Assembly: GCF_907177275.1 (NCBI RefSeq)
Contig: NZ_CAJSLV010000050.1
Location: 1 to 64,000 of the forward strand
Source: Actinacidiphila cocklensis
Lineage (GTDB): Bacteria; Actinomycetota; Actinomycetes; Streptomycetales; Streptomycetaceae
Direction of reading: 5' to 3'
Length of the DNA stretch: 64,000 nt
The stretch's first letter is position 1, and every line of letters begins with the position of its first letter. A program made the position numbers and the translations under genes. The notes below the pieces were generated by a model, which searched no databases, had not been told where the DNA came from, and worked only from the letters and a program-made list of their open reading frames with translations. Below are positions 27,233 through 37,140 of the stretch, in pieces.

Positions 27233-27631
27233 ATGACCTACAGCCGCACCGTGCACGTGAACGGCGACTTCTCACAGACCGTGACCGCCGTACGCGAAGC
27301 ACTGGCCGAACAGGGCTTCGGGATCCTCACCGAGATCGACGTGCAGGCCACATTGAAGGAGAAGCTGGGCCACGAGATGGAGAACTACCTGATCCTCGGC
27401 GCCTGCAACCCGCCCCTGGCCCACCAAGCGATCGAAGCCGACCGCTCCATCGGCCTGCTGCCGCCCTGCAACGTCGTCGTCCGCACCGACGGCGACCGTG
27501 TCGCTGTCCAGGCCCTCGACCCCGCCACCATGGTCACCCTGACCGGACAGGACGCCCTCAAGCCCGTCGCCCAGGAAGCCACCCGCCGCCTGGACGACGC
27601 CCTGTCCGCGCTCACCGGCGGCAAGGAATAG
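27233..27631 (+). CDS. DUF302-family protein
   Basis: A 132-residue protein, MTYSRTVHVNGDFSQTVTAVREALAEQGFGILTEIDV, with the DUF302 hallmarks LGACNPPLAHQAIEADRSIGLLPPCNVVVR and a short C-terminal helix. DUF302 proteins are small cytoplasmic alpha/beta proteins often found with sulfur and redox genes; biochemical activity is unknown. The ATG follows GAAGGAG. It is divergent from the persulfide operon and shares its operator region, so it is likely part of the same regulon. Confidence 0.88.
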   Translation: MTYSRTVHVNGDFSQTVTAVREALAEQGFGILTEIDVQATLKEKLGHEMENYLILGACNPPLAHQAIEADRSIGLLPPCNVVVRTDGDRVAVQALDPATMVTLTGQDALKPVAQEATRRLDDALSALTGGKE

Positions 27632-27925
27632 AACAAGGCGCGTGAACAGGGGTGAGCGGCCTACGGCAGCGCGGGCCGCGCCCCGCGATCATCGACATGC
27701 CGTGCACAGACTCGGAGTCGGGGTCTGAGGAACATCGGCGTCAGATCGTGCGCTAAGCCTCCGTCGGCCCTGGTGGGCGGCTGGCAGGTCGTCGGCCGCA
27801 GGAGCGGTCTGAAGTCGTCCCACAGATATCACCCCAATATCTGCGGTAGCTTGATCCGTCACCTGCAGTGAGGTTCTCCTGCCGCTGCACGAAGCGGCCC
27901 TGTTATCTGCGGCAAGGGGAAAACG

Positions 27926-28901
27926 GTGCCCACACTCGTCCAGCTGTCGACCGGGAAGGCGTTGACCGTCCGGACGGCGGCCGACCTGTTCCTCGACTCA
28001 CTCGGCAACCCGAACACCGTCCGAAACTAAGGCATCGCCGTCGGGAAGACCGCCGAGCGCCTTGGGGAGGGCCGGCTGCTCGCGTCGGTGGAGGACGCCG
28101 AGATCGGCGAGGCGCTGGAACTGCTGTGGGGCCACTCGGCGGTGAACACCTGGAACGCCCGCCGCGGCGCCGTGCTGTCCTGGACGGGCTGGTGCTCCGA
28201 GCGCGGTTACGAGGGCCCGACCGTCCCGGCTTGGGCGAAGCGACTGGCTGCGCCGGACTCCGAGACCCCGGCCCGCTCGAAGACGGCCGTCGACCGGCTG
28301 ATCGCCCGGCGCGAGGTTCACCTGCGGGAGAAGACCCTGTGGCGGATGCTCTACGAGACCTCGGCCAGGGCGGAGGAGATCCTTGGCGTGAACATCGAGG
28401 ACCTGGACTTCGCCGGGCGCCGCTGCCTGGTCAAGGCGAAGGGCGCCCGGACCAAGGTCCGCCGCCGGGGCCAGGTCCGCGAGGACTACGTGCTGGAGAC
28501 GGTGTACTGGGACGCCGGCACTGCCCGGCTCCTGCCCCGCCTGGCTGCAGGGACGCACCCGCGGGCCGGTGTTCGTCAGCCACCGCCGCCCGGGGCCCGG
28601 CAAGGTTGTCAGCCCGCGCGACGTCTGCCCGGACACCGGGTTCGCCCGCCTCTCCTACGGCCAGGCCCGCGCCCTCCTCGACGAGCACACCGCCGTACGT
28701 GGACCTGGAACGGGCTGGGATCTGCACGAGTACCGCCACTCCCCCCTGACCCACCTCGGCGAGCAGGGCGCGTCGTTGCTGATGCTGATGGCGAAGTCGA
28801 GGCACAAGAAGCCGGAGAACGTCCGGCGCTACTTCAAGCCGTCCCCAGAGGCGATCGCCGAGCTCACCAGCCTGCTCGCTCCCGGCGGCAGCCGTCGCTG
28901 A
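27926..28901 (+). pseudogene. Tyrosine recombinase/integrase with stop codon and frameshift
   Basis: A GTG at 27926 after AAGGGGA begins VPTLVQLSTGKALTVRTAADLFLDSLGNPNTVRN. A TAA at 28028-28030 follows where homologues have Tyr. The same frame continues [30 protein letters not shown] and the catalytic domain ([33 protein letters not shown]). Near 28560 an extra base shifts the frame to [58 protein letters not shown] to the stop at 28901. The HxxR and Tyr residues are intact but disconnected. No tRNA or att repeat was seen beside it. Confidence 0.85.
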
Positions 28902-29332
28902 CCGCGGAGCAGGCCCTCACCCGCAGCGTGCCCGCGGCCTGGTTAGGCGCCGACTGCACGAGGCGTCGGTGCTGTTCTCTTGACGCCGCGGTCCAGCGAG
29001 AAGGAACTCTCCGCGACGGCGGTCCGCCGGCTCCCGGGCCGTGACGGCGGATTCCTCAGCCCGCTCCGGCGTCGTGATCAACAGCTCGGCGACCGGGCCT
29101 TGTGAGCGATCCGGCCGGTCGGCGGACCCGGTGCAACCCCAGGCGAAGCCAGGCCACACCCGCACAGGGGCGGTCTGGCGGAGAGGACCCGGTCGACGTA
29201 CGCGACACAACATGCCGACGGGTGCGTCGGCAACATCCGATAAGATGCCGACATTGACGTCGTCAAGTTTAGGCAAAGAGGCGCGTGGCCAGTCTGTCGT
29301 GTCCTCATTCCCTTCATCGCTCGGAGAGTTCT
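28902..29332. other. Gene-free spacer before the FtsX/ABC operon
   Basis: About 430 bp with no protein-like frame. The last 80 bp must hold the promoter of the transporter operon; a 13-bp palindrome at 29254 is listed separately. Confidence 0.45.
29254..29266. promoter_or_regulatory. Candidate TetR operator upstream of the ABC transporter
   Basis: TTGACGTCGTCAA is an odd palindrome (TTGACG-T-CGTCAA) 67 bp before the permease start. Its half-site also resembles a -35 box (TTGACG). It is a reasonable binding site for the TetR regulator encoded at the end of the operon. Confidence 0.45.
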
Positions 29333-30460
29333 GTGTTCCTTGCCCTACGCGATCTGCGCTTCGCCCGCGGTCGCTTCGCCCTGATGGGCGCGGTGGTCGC
29401 GCTCATCGCCGTACTCGGTGTCCTCCTGTCCGGGCTTGCCTCCGGTCTGGCGGACGCCGGCATATCCGGCCTGCGCGCGCTGCCCGTGACTCACATGGCC
29501 TTTGACGAGAAGGCGACCAGCGAGCAGTTCTCCCGCTCGACCGTGGAGGAGGAGGACTGGCAGGCGTGGTCCAAGGCCCCGGGGGTGGAGCGGGCGGAGC
29601 CGTTCGGGAACACCCTGGCCAATGCCCAGGTGACCCAGGGCGCCAAGAAGGGGGAGCGGGTCAACCTCGCCGTCTTCGGCATGGCACCGGATTCCTCCCT
29701 GGCGCCCCGCCCCAGCAAGGGTGAGGGCCTGAAGGAGGGCGGTGCGGGCATCGTGATCACCCGGGAGATCGCCGATCTCGGGGTGGAGATCGGCGATGTT
29801 CTGACCGCGGACCGGAGCGGGGTGCGGCTGAAGGTCGTGGGCCTGGTCGGCGGGACCGTCTCCTACGGTCACATCGGGGTCGTCTACGCGGACCTCGACA
29901 CGTGGCGGCATCTGCATTACGGCCTGCCCGGCGACCTGCCCGAGGCCGCGAGCCGCCAGGCCACCGCGGTGGCCCTGACCCTGAAGCCGGGCGCCGACGT
30001 CGCCGTGGTGGAAAGGGCCACCGGAACCCTCGCCGAGACCAAGGAGGCCACGTTCGACGCGTCCCCCGGCTACGAGGCCGAGTCGAGCACCATGGCCCTG
30101 ATCAAGGGATTCCTGTACGTCATCTCCGCCCTGGTCGTCGGCGCGTTCTTCACCGTCTGGACCGTCCAGCGCAAGCCCGAGATCGCCCTGATGAAGGCAC
30201 TGGGCGCCCCCACCGGGTACATCCTGCGCGACGCGCTCGCCCAGGTCGTCGCCGTGCTCGTCGGAGCCACGGCCCTCGGCACCGCCGTAGGCCTGGCCCT
30301 GGGCAGCGCGATGATCGGTAAGGCCCCCTTCTCCCTCTCCGCACCGGCCATCGCCACCTCCTCCGGCCTCCTCATCGTCCTCGGGACCGTGGGCGCCGTC
30401 GTCGCCGTCCGCCGCATCACCGCCGTCGACCCCCTGACCGCTCTGGGAGCCACCCGATGA
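29333..30460 (+). CDS. FtsX-like ABC transporter permease
   Basis: A 375-residue membrane protein starting VFLALRDLRFARGRFALMGAVVALIAVLGVLLSGLASGL (GTG preceded by GGAGAG). It has an N-terminal helix, a periplasm-type domain of about 210 residues (MacB_PCD), then three C-terminal helices with GFLYVISALVVGAFFTVWTVQRKPEIALMKALGAPTGYILRDAL (FtsX domain) and a final helix before RRITAVDPLTALG. With the ATPase that overlaps it, this forms a MacB/LolCDE-type mechanotransmission transporter, usually for peptides, lipids or drugs. TetR control is likely. Confidence 0.9.
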   Translation: MFLALRDLRFARGRFALMGAVVALIAVLGVLLSGLASGLADAGISGLRALPVTHMAFDEKATSEQFSRSTVEEEDWQAWSKAPGVERAEPFGNTLANAQVTQGAKKGERVNLAVFGMAPDSSLAPRPSKGEGLKEGGAGIVITREIADLGVEIGDVLTADRSGVRLKVVGLVGGTVSYGHIGVVYADLDTWRHLHYGLPGDLPEAASRQATAVALTLKPGADVAVVERATGTLAETKEATFDASPGYEAESSTMALIKGFLYVISALVVGAFFTVWTVQRKPEIALMKALGAPTGYILRDALAQVVAVLVGATALGTAVGLALGSAMIGKAPFSLSAPAIATSSGLLIVLGTVGAVVAVRRITAVDPLTALGATR

Positions 30461-31173
30461 CCACACACGCAACCGACCACCAGGCCGCCGCGGACACCGT
30501 GGGCTCCATTGGGCTGCGCCTGGACGACGTCACCCTCACCCTCGGCGACGGCGATACCGCCGTCACCGCCCTCGACCACGTCGGCCTGACCGTCGCCCCC
30601 GGTGAGTTCGTCGCCGTCGTCGGCCCCTCCGGATCCGGCAAGTCCAGCCTCCTTGCCGTCGCCGGCGGCCTCCAGCGGCCCACCTCGGGCACCGTGCACA
30701 TCGCCGGAACCGAGCTGACCGCCCTTTCGGACAAGGAACGCACCGCCGCCCGTCTTCGCCACATCGGCTTCGTCTTCCAGCAGTCAAACCTGCTGGCCTC
30801 CCTCACTGTGAGGGAACAGCTCCTGCTGCCCCTGCACATCGACAGACGCCTCGACACCACTGCCCGGGCCCGCGCAGACGAACTCATCGAAGCCGTCGGA
30901 CTGACCCACCGCGCCGGCTCCCGTCCGCATCAGCTGTCGGGCGGCGAGCGCCAGCGCGCCGGCCTGGCCCGCGCCCTGATGACCTCCCCCGCCGTCCTGC
31001 TGGTGGACGAACCCACCTCGGCACTGGACCGGGTACGATCCGCCGAGGCGGTGCGGCTGATCGCCGAGCAGACCCATGAGCGCAGCACGGCCACGGTCAT
31101 GGTCACCCACGACACGGCGATAATGGACGCTGCCGACCGGGTGTACGAGATGGTCGACGGCCGCCTGTCCTGA
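30457..31173 (+). CDS. ABC transporter ATP-binding protein (MacB/LolD type)
   Basis: A 238-residue ATPase with Walker A GPSGSGKSS, Q-loop FVFQQSNLLASLTV, signature LSGGERQRAGLARAL, Walker B VLLVDEPTSALD and H-loop VMVTHD. ATG overlaps the permease stop by four bases (ATGA), so the two are co-translated. It supplies ATP hydrolysis for the FtsX-like permease. A single permease gene means a homodimeric membrane part. Confidence 0.93.
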   Translation: MTTHATDHQAAADTVGSIGLRLDDVTLTLGDGDTAVTALDHVGLTVAPGEFVAVVGPSGSGKSSLLAVAGGLQRPTSGTVHIAGTELTALSDKERTAARLRHIGFVFQQSNLLASLTVREQLLLPLHIDRRLDTTARARADELIEAVGLTHRAGSRPHQLSGGERQRAGLARALMTSPAVLLVDEPTSALDRVRSAEAVRLIAEQTHERSTATVMVTHDTAIMDAADRVYEMVDGRLS

Positions 31174-31235
31174 CGGGGGCCGCCAACCAGCGCCGCATTC
31201 CCGGCCCTGTCCACCCTTCCAGGAGCCCGCCCCGC

Positions 31236-31847
31236 ATGCCGAAAATCAACGCCTCCACCGTCGCCGAGCACCATGCCCAGCAACGCGAGGCGCTGATCGG
31301 GGCGGCGATCGACATCCTGGTCAACGAGGGCGCCGCCGCCGTCACACCGGCGGCGGTCGGCGCCCGCGCGGGCCTGGCCCGCTCCAGCGTCTACCAGTAC
31401 TTCGACTCCTCGGCAGCCCTCCTGGCCACCATCACGGAGGAAGCTTTCAGGCGCTCCAACGAGGCACTCACCCGTGCCATAGCCACCGCGAAAGGCCCGC
31501 TGGAACGCGTCGAGGCGTTTTTCGGGGAAAGCCTCCGCCTGGGCGCCGAAGGCGCACACCGGCCCGCCGTCGCCCTCATGAACGCCGGCCTTCCTCCGGC
31601 CTGCCAGCAGCGGCTGATGGAACTCCACCTGGACCAGGTCGAACCGTTCCGCGCCGCCGTCCGGGAGCTCGGCGCTTCTGAGCCCGCACTCACGGCCGAC
31701 CTCATCGCCGGAATGCTGCACACCGCCTTGGCCGCCGTCGAGAACGGCACCCCCCTCGATACGGTCACACAGCGCACCCTCGCCCTCGTGCGCCGCTGCC
31801 TCACCCCGGCCGGCAGCACCACCCGCGCACCGGAGGAAGGGGCCTGA
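31236..31847 (+). CDS. TetR-family transcriptional regulator
   Basis: A 203-residue regulator. Helix-turn-helix at about residues 10-56 (REALIGAAIDILVNEGAAAVTPAAVGARAGLARSSVYQYFDSSAALLATI), with an all-helical ligand-binding remainder. It is the third gene of the transporter operon, 62 bp behind the ATPase. It most likely represses this operon in response to a transported compound. A candidate operator is at 29254. Confidence 0.9.
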   Translation: MPKINASTVAEHHAQQREALIGAAIDILVNEGAAAVTPAAVGARAGLARSSVYQYFDSSAALLATITEEAFRRSNEALTRAIATAKGPLERVEAFFGESLRLGAEGAHRPAVALMNAGLPPACQQRLMELHLDQVEPFRAAVRELGASEPALTADLIAGMLHTALAAVENGTPLDTVTQRTLALVRRCLTPAGSTTRAPEEGA

Positions 31848-31906
31848 AGCCCTCGTACCGCCGAAGCACCTCGGGCGACCGCGGCCCGGCACGCCTTTGC
31901 CGGTGC

Positions 31907-34419
31907 CTACTCGCTGCCGGCCGCGTTCTTGTCGCGCACGGGCCGTAGGCCACCGGGGAGGTCGGGAAGCTGGAAGGAGTACCGGCCGAGCATGTTCACG
32001 TGGTGCCGCACGAACGGGGAGAGGCGCGCGACATCCTCGTCCCGGACCTCGAAGCCGTCGGCGCGGAGCTGGGTGACGGCGGCGTCCAGGTAACGGGTGT
32101 TGAAGAGGACCAGAGCGTTGAGGACGAGGCCGAGGGCGCCGATCTGGTCCTCCATGCCGTCCTGGTAGCGCTGGTACAGCTGCCCCGCCCGGCCGTGGAA
32201 GATCTTCCGGGCAAGCGCATGCCGGCCTTCTTGGAGGTTGGCCTGCACCTTGATCTGGCGGCGGTAGCCGGGCTCGTCGGCCAGACGCAGGATGTGCAGA
32301 GTCTTCGCGATCCGCCCGTAATGCGCGAGCGCGTCCCCGAGTGGGGTGGCCCGTCCGTCGCGGGAGAGCATCCGGATCACGTCGTAGGCGCGGACAGGGA
32401 GTCACGCGGCGTGCCGGCCACCACCTTCCCACCGAGCCCGGCAGCCTGATCATTGATCGTGTTGAGCCAGGTGGCGCCGCCCCGGCGGCCGAAGTACTTC
32501 GGGTTCGGCCGCGCGTACACCGACGGCACGGGCACGACGAACCGCATGCCGTCGACCGAGGCCACCAGGCCGCCGCCCCACGCGGTCGCGAGGCCGATGG
32601 ACGCCTGGTGCTCGATCAAGGTGGCGTTCGCGGCCCTGTAGGTCGCGAGCCGCAGCTCCAGCAGGGAGGCCGGTTCGGGCTCCGGCTCCAGGGCCGCGAA
32701 GTGCGGACGGCCGTCGTCGTCGAAGACGATCTGCGCGTTGTCCGGCAGCCGTCCGGCGACCTCCCGGTACGTGCCGTCCAGCAGCACCGCCCGCGCCGCC
32801 AGGTGCCCGCCCACCTCGCCGGGCAGTCCGAGCGAGGCCAGCACGGTCGGCCTGGCCTGCTCCCACGCCTCACCGGCCAGCAGCTTCGCCCGCGGGTCAC
32901 CCCACTTCGAGGAGTTCTTCGCGATTGCTTCGCAGCATCCGGTGCAGCTGCTCCAGCGTGCAGAACGTGTACGCCTTCCAGTCCACCGTGCCCGGCTCCA
33001 GGTGCGGCGCCGCGAGGACCAGGCGCCGCCACGACCCGGCCAGCAGCCCGGTGTCGATCTCGGCCGGGCCGACCTTCTTGCGGCCCATGAGATCCGGCAG
33101 CGACTTGAGCGCGGCCAGCACGGCCTCGCCCTCGGGGGGCGCCGAAGTCGACGACCGCGACCAGGAGCTTCAGGAACGGCCGGACCGTGCCGAACCGGCT
33201 GACCAGCATCGACCGCCACGCCTCGTCCGCATCGGAGTCCAGCGGCGGAGTCAGCTCGAACAGCGCGGCGATCGCGGCGGCCAGCTCGTGCCGGGGCACC
33301 ACCGCCTCGATCCGCTCCCACATCGCCTCGAACGACTCCACCGCCGGCCCGGTGACCTCCCCGGTGTCGGTGTCGACCAGCTCGCTCGTGGTGTCGAACA
33401 CGATCTGGAACGCGGTCGCCAGCTTCGCCGATGCCCGTTCGACCCGCGGCAGCGTCTTCATCTTCTCCTTGACGGTCTCGCGCTCGGCCTTGGCCAGTAG
33501 CTTCGTCGCGATCAGCACCTCCAGGAGGTCGAGCGCGTCGTCGACGGCCCGGGTCGTCAGGTAGACAGTGGTGGCCAGCAGCGTCGCCAACCGGCGGGGA
33601 TCGCCGTGACGGCGCAGCAGCGACGCCTTCCCGTCCACCCCGTACCGGGACAGCTCCGCCAGCCGCCGCGGCGGTATCCGCGACACATCAACGGCGCCCA
33701 TCCCGAACGCGGTGATCTCCTCAGCCCGCTCCAGCGCCCGCTTCATCTGCGGACCCGACACCCGCACCGGCCCGCGCCTCAGCCGGTCCAGCTCCGAGAC
33801 CCGCTCCCCGGGCGGCACCGTCAGCAAAGAGTCCAGCACCGCCCGCTGCCCGGTGCTCAGCATCCCGTACAGGCTGTCCCACAGCCGCTGGTTCGCCGCC
33901 TCACGCACCGAGGCCACCAGCCGGGCCAGACGGCTCGCCCCCGGCAGCAGCACCCGCCCCTCGCGCAACCAGCCGGCCGCCGCGTCGAACAACGCCTTCG
34001 GTCCGTCCCCGGTCGTCCACGCCCGTGCGTCCAGCCAGACCACCAGCTCCTCGCGGACCTCGGCGAAGTCCCGCCAGCCCCCGGCCTCCTGGATCTCACC
34101 GGCGTGCCTACGGGCCGTACCGTCCCGCTCGCCGTACAGCTTCAGACACGAGACGTCCTCGATCTCCAACTGCTCGGCCAGGTACTCGGCCACCTCCGCC
34201 GGCACCTGCCGCGGGTCCCGGCATGAACCGGCCCAGGAACCGCACGCTCGTGAGCTGGACCGCGAACCCGAGCCGGTTATGGGCCCGGCGCTTGGCCTGC
34301 ACCGCCTCCCGGTCCGCGTCGTCCAGGAAGAAGTACCGCTCCAGCTCCGCCCGCGAGGGCGCCTCGTGAAACGACCCGTACCGGGCCGCCTGCTCGTCCG
34401 TCAGGAACTCGACCGCCAC
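31907..34419 (-). pseudogene. Tn3-family transposase TnpA, multiply frameshifted and internally deleted
   Basis: Starts near 34419 with VEFLTDEQAARYGSFHEAPSRAELERYFFLDDADREAV. Frameshifts follow near 34205 (into PAEVAEYLAEQLEIEDVSCLKLYGERDG) and near 33150 and 32905 (MGRKKVGPAEIDTGLLAGSWRRLVLAAP). Later LDGTYREVAGRLPDNAQIVFDDDGRPHF and GKVVAGTPRDS. About 130 residues carrying part of the DDE core are then missing at about 32400. The C-terminus resumes MLSRDGRATPLGDALAHYGRIAKTLHILRLADEPGYRRQI, LQEGRHALARKIFHG, GRYSFQLPDLPGGLRPVRD. The full protein would be about 1000 residues. Clearly dead. No resolvase gene accompanies it. Confidence 0.9.
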
Positions 34420-34514
34420 AACAGCTCTCCGAAGATCGACAACAGCAACCCTCGAAGGCTCCGACGCCCAATTACCCCAGGTCAAAGCCCCAAACGGACC
34501 GGAGAGCCCTTAGC

Positions 34515-34911
34515 GCACGATCTGACGCCGAGATCAGGAAGCTGGGCTGCACCGGCAGCGCCAACCTGCTGGTCCGCTACCTCAACCAGGGCCGCGCCGA
34601 CGGCGACCGTCCCGTCACAACCCCCCGCCACCTCGCCCGGCTCCTGCTCACCCACCCCGAGCACCTACGGACCAAGGACACCGCCCTGCTCGGCCTCCTC
34701 ACCGCAGCCTGCCCCCGAGATGACCGCACTCACGCGACTCACCGGCGAGTTCGCCGCACTCCTGACCCCGGCCCAGGCCAACAACGACAAACTCACCGAG
34801 TGGATCACCACGGTCCGCAGCGTCAACCTGCCCCACCGGTGGCCGCGCGGTGGCCATTTGTGCAGGGGAGCGTGCAACGGCGCTGCCAGGACTCAATCCA
34901 CGCAATGCTGA
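34515..34911 (+). pseudogene. ISL3-family transposase, C-terminal fragment
   Basis: EIRKLGCTGSANLLVRYLNQGRADGDRPVTTPRHLARLLLTHPEHLRTKDTALLGLLTAACP, then a frameshift near 34710 to EMTALTRLTGEFAALLTPAQANNDKLTEWITTVRSVNLPHRW. This is the linker/C-terminal region of Streptomyces ISL3 transposases. The start and the final catalytic part are missing. It touches the start side of the Tn3 remnant. Confidence 0.78.
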
Positions 34912-35093
34912 GGTGAACCGCCCCAGTTCAGGCGGAGGTGATATACCAGGATGGCCGCCCGATCGCTGGCGTCCGTCGGACGGCGGCGCGACCCGCGGGC
35001 ATGGCATGTGCCGATTGTCGCGCTCGACGGAATCTACCCGGCCGCTACTGCTGGGCCTACGGCGGCCGGACCCCTAACCGAACGGCATTGGGC

Positions 35094-36935
35094 CTAGGCC
35101 GGCGTGGCCCGGCCCAGGGGCGGCGGGGTGATGGTCTTCTTGGCCCGCAGGTAGCGGATGAAGCCCTCGTGGTCGAGGGTGTGGCGGACCGGGTCGGTGT
35201 ACGTGGTGAGCGCGTCGTACCCGTCGTAGGCGAGCATCGTGTAGGCGTTCGTCGCCAGCCGGTAGCTGCCGTTCAGGTCGAGCGGCCTCCCCCCGATGGT
35301 GACCTTCGCCGGGTCGACGCGGGAGCCCACGGGTTTCGAGGTGTCGTAGACGTACCTGACCTCGTCGGACACCGCCAGCGGGTAGAAGCCCACGCTGCCG
35401 CCGGAGGCGGTCTGCCACTGCTCCTCGAGTGCCTCGTGGATGGCCGCGCCGGTGTAGGTCGCGGACATGTTGGGGCTGTCGAAGCCGTACGCCTTCCACG
35501 CCTCGCCGAAGAGGATCACGCCGTCGGCGTCGCCGGTCGCCTTGCCCTTGGCGTAGGGCATGTCCCCGCCGAGGGCCGAGCGGGCCTTGGGGGGTTTGCT
35601 GGGGAGGATGGCCAGCTCGGCAGGGCGGGGGGCGCGGGCGGCGCCCTTCTCCGCGTACTGGGTGGACTCCCAGACCAGGAAGTCGGCGACGAGGTTGCCG
35701 AGCGTGGACTCGCCGGAGGCGTTGGCGGCGCGGGTGAGGTCACCGGTCTGGCGGGCGACGGGGGTGGCGTCCTGCGCGGTGGAGCGGCCGGTCCAGTAGC
35801 CCACGATGTCGGCAATCTCGGCGTCCTGGGGGACGTCACGGGTGACGGCGTGGTTGGTGGATGTCGTCAGCTCGCGGACGATCCTCCCGGTGAGCGGGTC
35901 AAGCATGATGTTGATCTCGTTGACGAGCTGGCCGTAGTAGCCGGCCTCGACGACGGGGCGGGGCACCTCGTAGGGGTCGTTGATCATCATGTTGAAGCGG
36001 CAGTGCCAGTGTCCGGTCACGATCACGCCGATGTCGGGGTCGGCCTTCGCCGCCAGCTCGAAGGCGGGCCCGGTGGGGCTGCTGCCGGAGTTGTAGTCGT
36101 CGCCGGCGTAACCGCCCTCGTGCATCACGACGACCAGCGCGTTGACGCCGCGCGCCTTGAGCTCGGCGGCGGACCGGTTCGCGCTCTCGATAAGGTCGGT
36201 GGTCCTGAGAGTGGGCTGGTAGGAGCAGTTGAAACCGGGACCCTCGACGCAGCCCTCAACGGTGATGTGGATGAACCCGATGGGCAGCCGCCGCCCGCGG
36301 GGGCCGTCCACGTACTCGATGTTCCAGGACGGCAGCAGCTGGCTGCCGTCCTCGCGGCGCACCACGTTGCCGCTGTAGTACGTCCAGTCGGCGCCCTTGA
36401 AGCGGCGGCCTGTCGACGTCGGGAAACTCGAGAAGGGCGCGTCGAACGGGTAGTCCTTGCCGTGCACCATGTGGTTCATGGTGAAATCCATGCCCTTGTC
36501 CAGCTCGTGGTTGCCCAGCGAGGAGAACTGGAGGCCCATCGCGTTGAGGACCTCGATGGTGGGCTCGTTGTTCTGGGTATCCGCGTAGGAGGCCCATCCG
36601 GAGAAGTTGTCGCCGGCGGAGAAGAAGAGCGAGTTCGGGTGGCCCTCCCTGATCCGCTTGAGGTGCGTGGCGAGGTACGCGGCACCCCCGGTGACGATCG
36701 GTGAGCCGCCGGCCGGGTCGGGTATCGTCCCTCCCTCGCTCGGGCCGGGCGGGGCGATGTAGCCGTGGAGGTCGGTGATGTTGACGAGCTGGACGTCGAC
36801 ATAGCCGTTGGTGGACAGGGTGTCGGCGGCGGCTGGCGTCGCCCGGGCGGCGGTGCCGACGGCGGCCGTGACGGCGGCTGCGGCTCCGGCCGCGAGGATT
36901 GAACGGCGCGGAACAGAGCGGGTATGCGAGTGCAC
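35094..36935 (-). CDS. Tat-exported bifunctional metallophosphatase/5'-nucleotidase
   Basis: A 613-residue secreted protein. The N-terminus has a twin-arginine motif (SVPRRSILAAGAAAAVTAAV) and an Ala-rich cleavage region. The metallophosphatase domain (about 45-350) contains NITDLHGY, SAGDNFSGW, LGNHELDKG and VTGHWHC, the di-metal motifs of the 5'-nucleotidase/UshA family. The C-terminal 5'_nucleotid_C domain (about 385-590) contains GNLVADFLV and YRLATNAYTMLAYDGYDALT. It hydrolyses nucleotides or sugar nucleotides outside the cell to nucleosides and phosphate. It is a single gene, downstream of and on the same strand as the AraC regulator. Intact. Confidence 0.9.
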   Translation of the reverse strand: MHSHTRSVPRRSILAAGAAAAVTAAVGTAARATPAAADTLSTNGYVDVQLVNITDLHGYIAPPGPSEGGTIPDPAGGSPIVTGGAAYLATHLKRIREGHPNSLFFSAGDNFSGWASYADTQNNEPTIEVLNAMGLQFSSLGNHELDKGMDFTMNHMVHGKDYPFDAPFSSFPTSTGRRFKGADWTYYSGNVVRREDGSQLLPSWNIEYVDGPRGRRLPIGFIHITVEGCVEGPGFNCSYQPTLRTTDLIESANRSAAELKARGVNALVVVMHEGGYAGDDYNSGSSPTGPAFELAAKADPDIGVIVTGHWHCRFNMMINDPYEVPRPVVEAGYYGQLVNEINIMLDPLTGRIVRELTTSTNHAVTRDVPQDAEIADIVGYWTGRSTAQDATPVARQTGDLTRAANASGESTLGNLVADFLVWESTQYAEKGAARAPRPAELAILPSKPPKARSALGGDMPYAKGKATGDADGVILFGEAWKAYGFDSPNMSATYTGAAIHEALEEQWQTASGGSVGFYPLAVSDEVRYVYDTSKPVGSRVDPAKVTIGGRPLDLNGSYRLATNAYTMLAYDGYDALTTYTDPVRHTLDHEGFIRYLRAKKTITPPPLGRATPA

Positions 36936-37140
36936 TGGATCTCCCCCAGAGTCGACGGGCCGACGAGACGGCCGCGGCGGGTAGCACGTGGGGGAACGCT
37001 ATGCAGCGGCCGGCCGGAGCGGCCATGCAGGGACGGGTCGCAGTTTTGCCGGAAACTGCTACAGGGACGGGACTTGGCCTGCACGCCACCGATTGTCGGG
37101 CGGCGCGTCGCGCGGCGGTCGGTGCCGAACGTCCGCCGTG

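Noticed and set aside
27835-27880. A/T-richer palindrome-like stretch (CAGATATCACCCCAATATCTG region) before the integrase pseudogene
   Set aside because: It could be an operator or an attachment-site relic, but no second copy or tRNA end was found, so nothing can be claimed.
34938-36704. A 588-codon plus-strand frame over the 5'-nucleotidase gene
   Set aside because: Antisense shadow of a clear Tat-exported nucleotidase; composition (Gly/Val/Arg/His repeats) is not protein-like.
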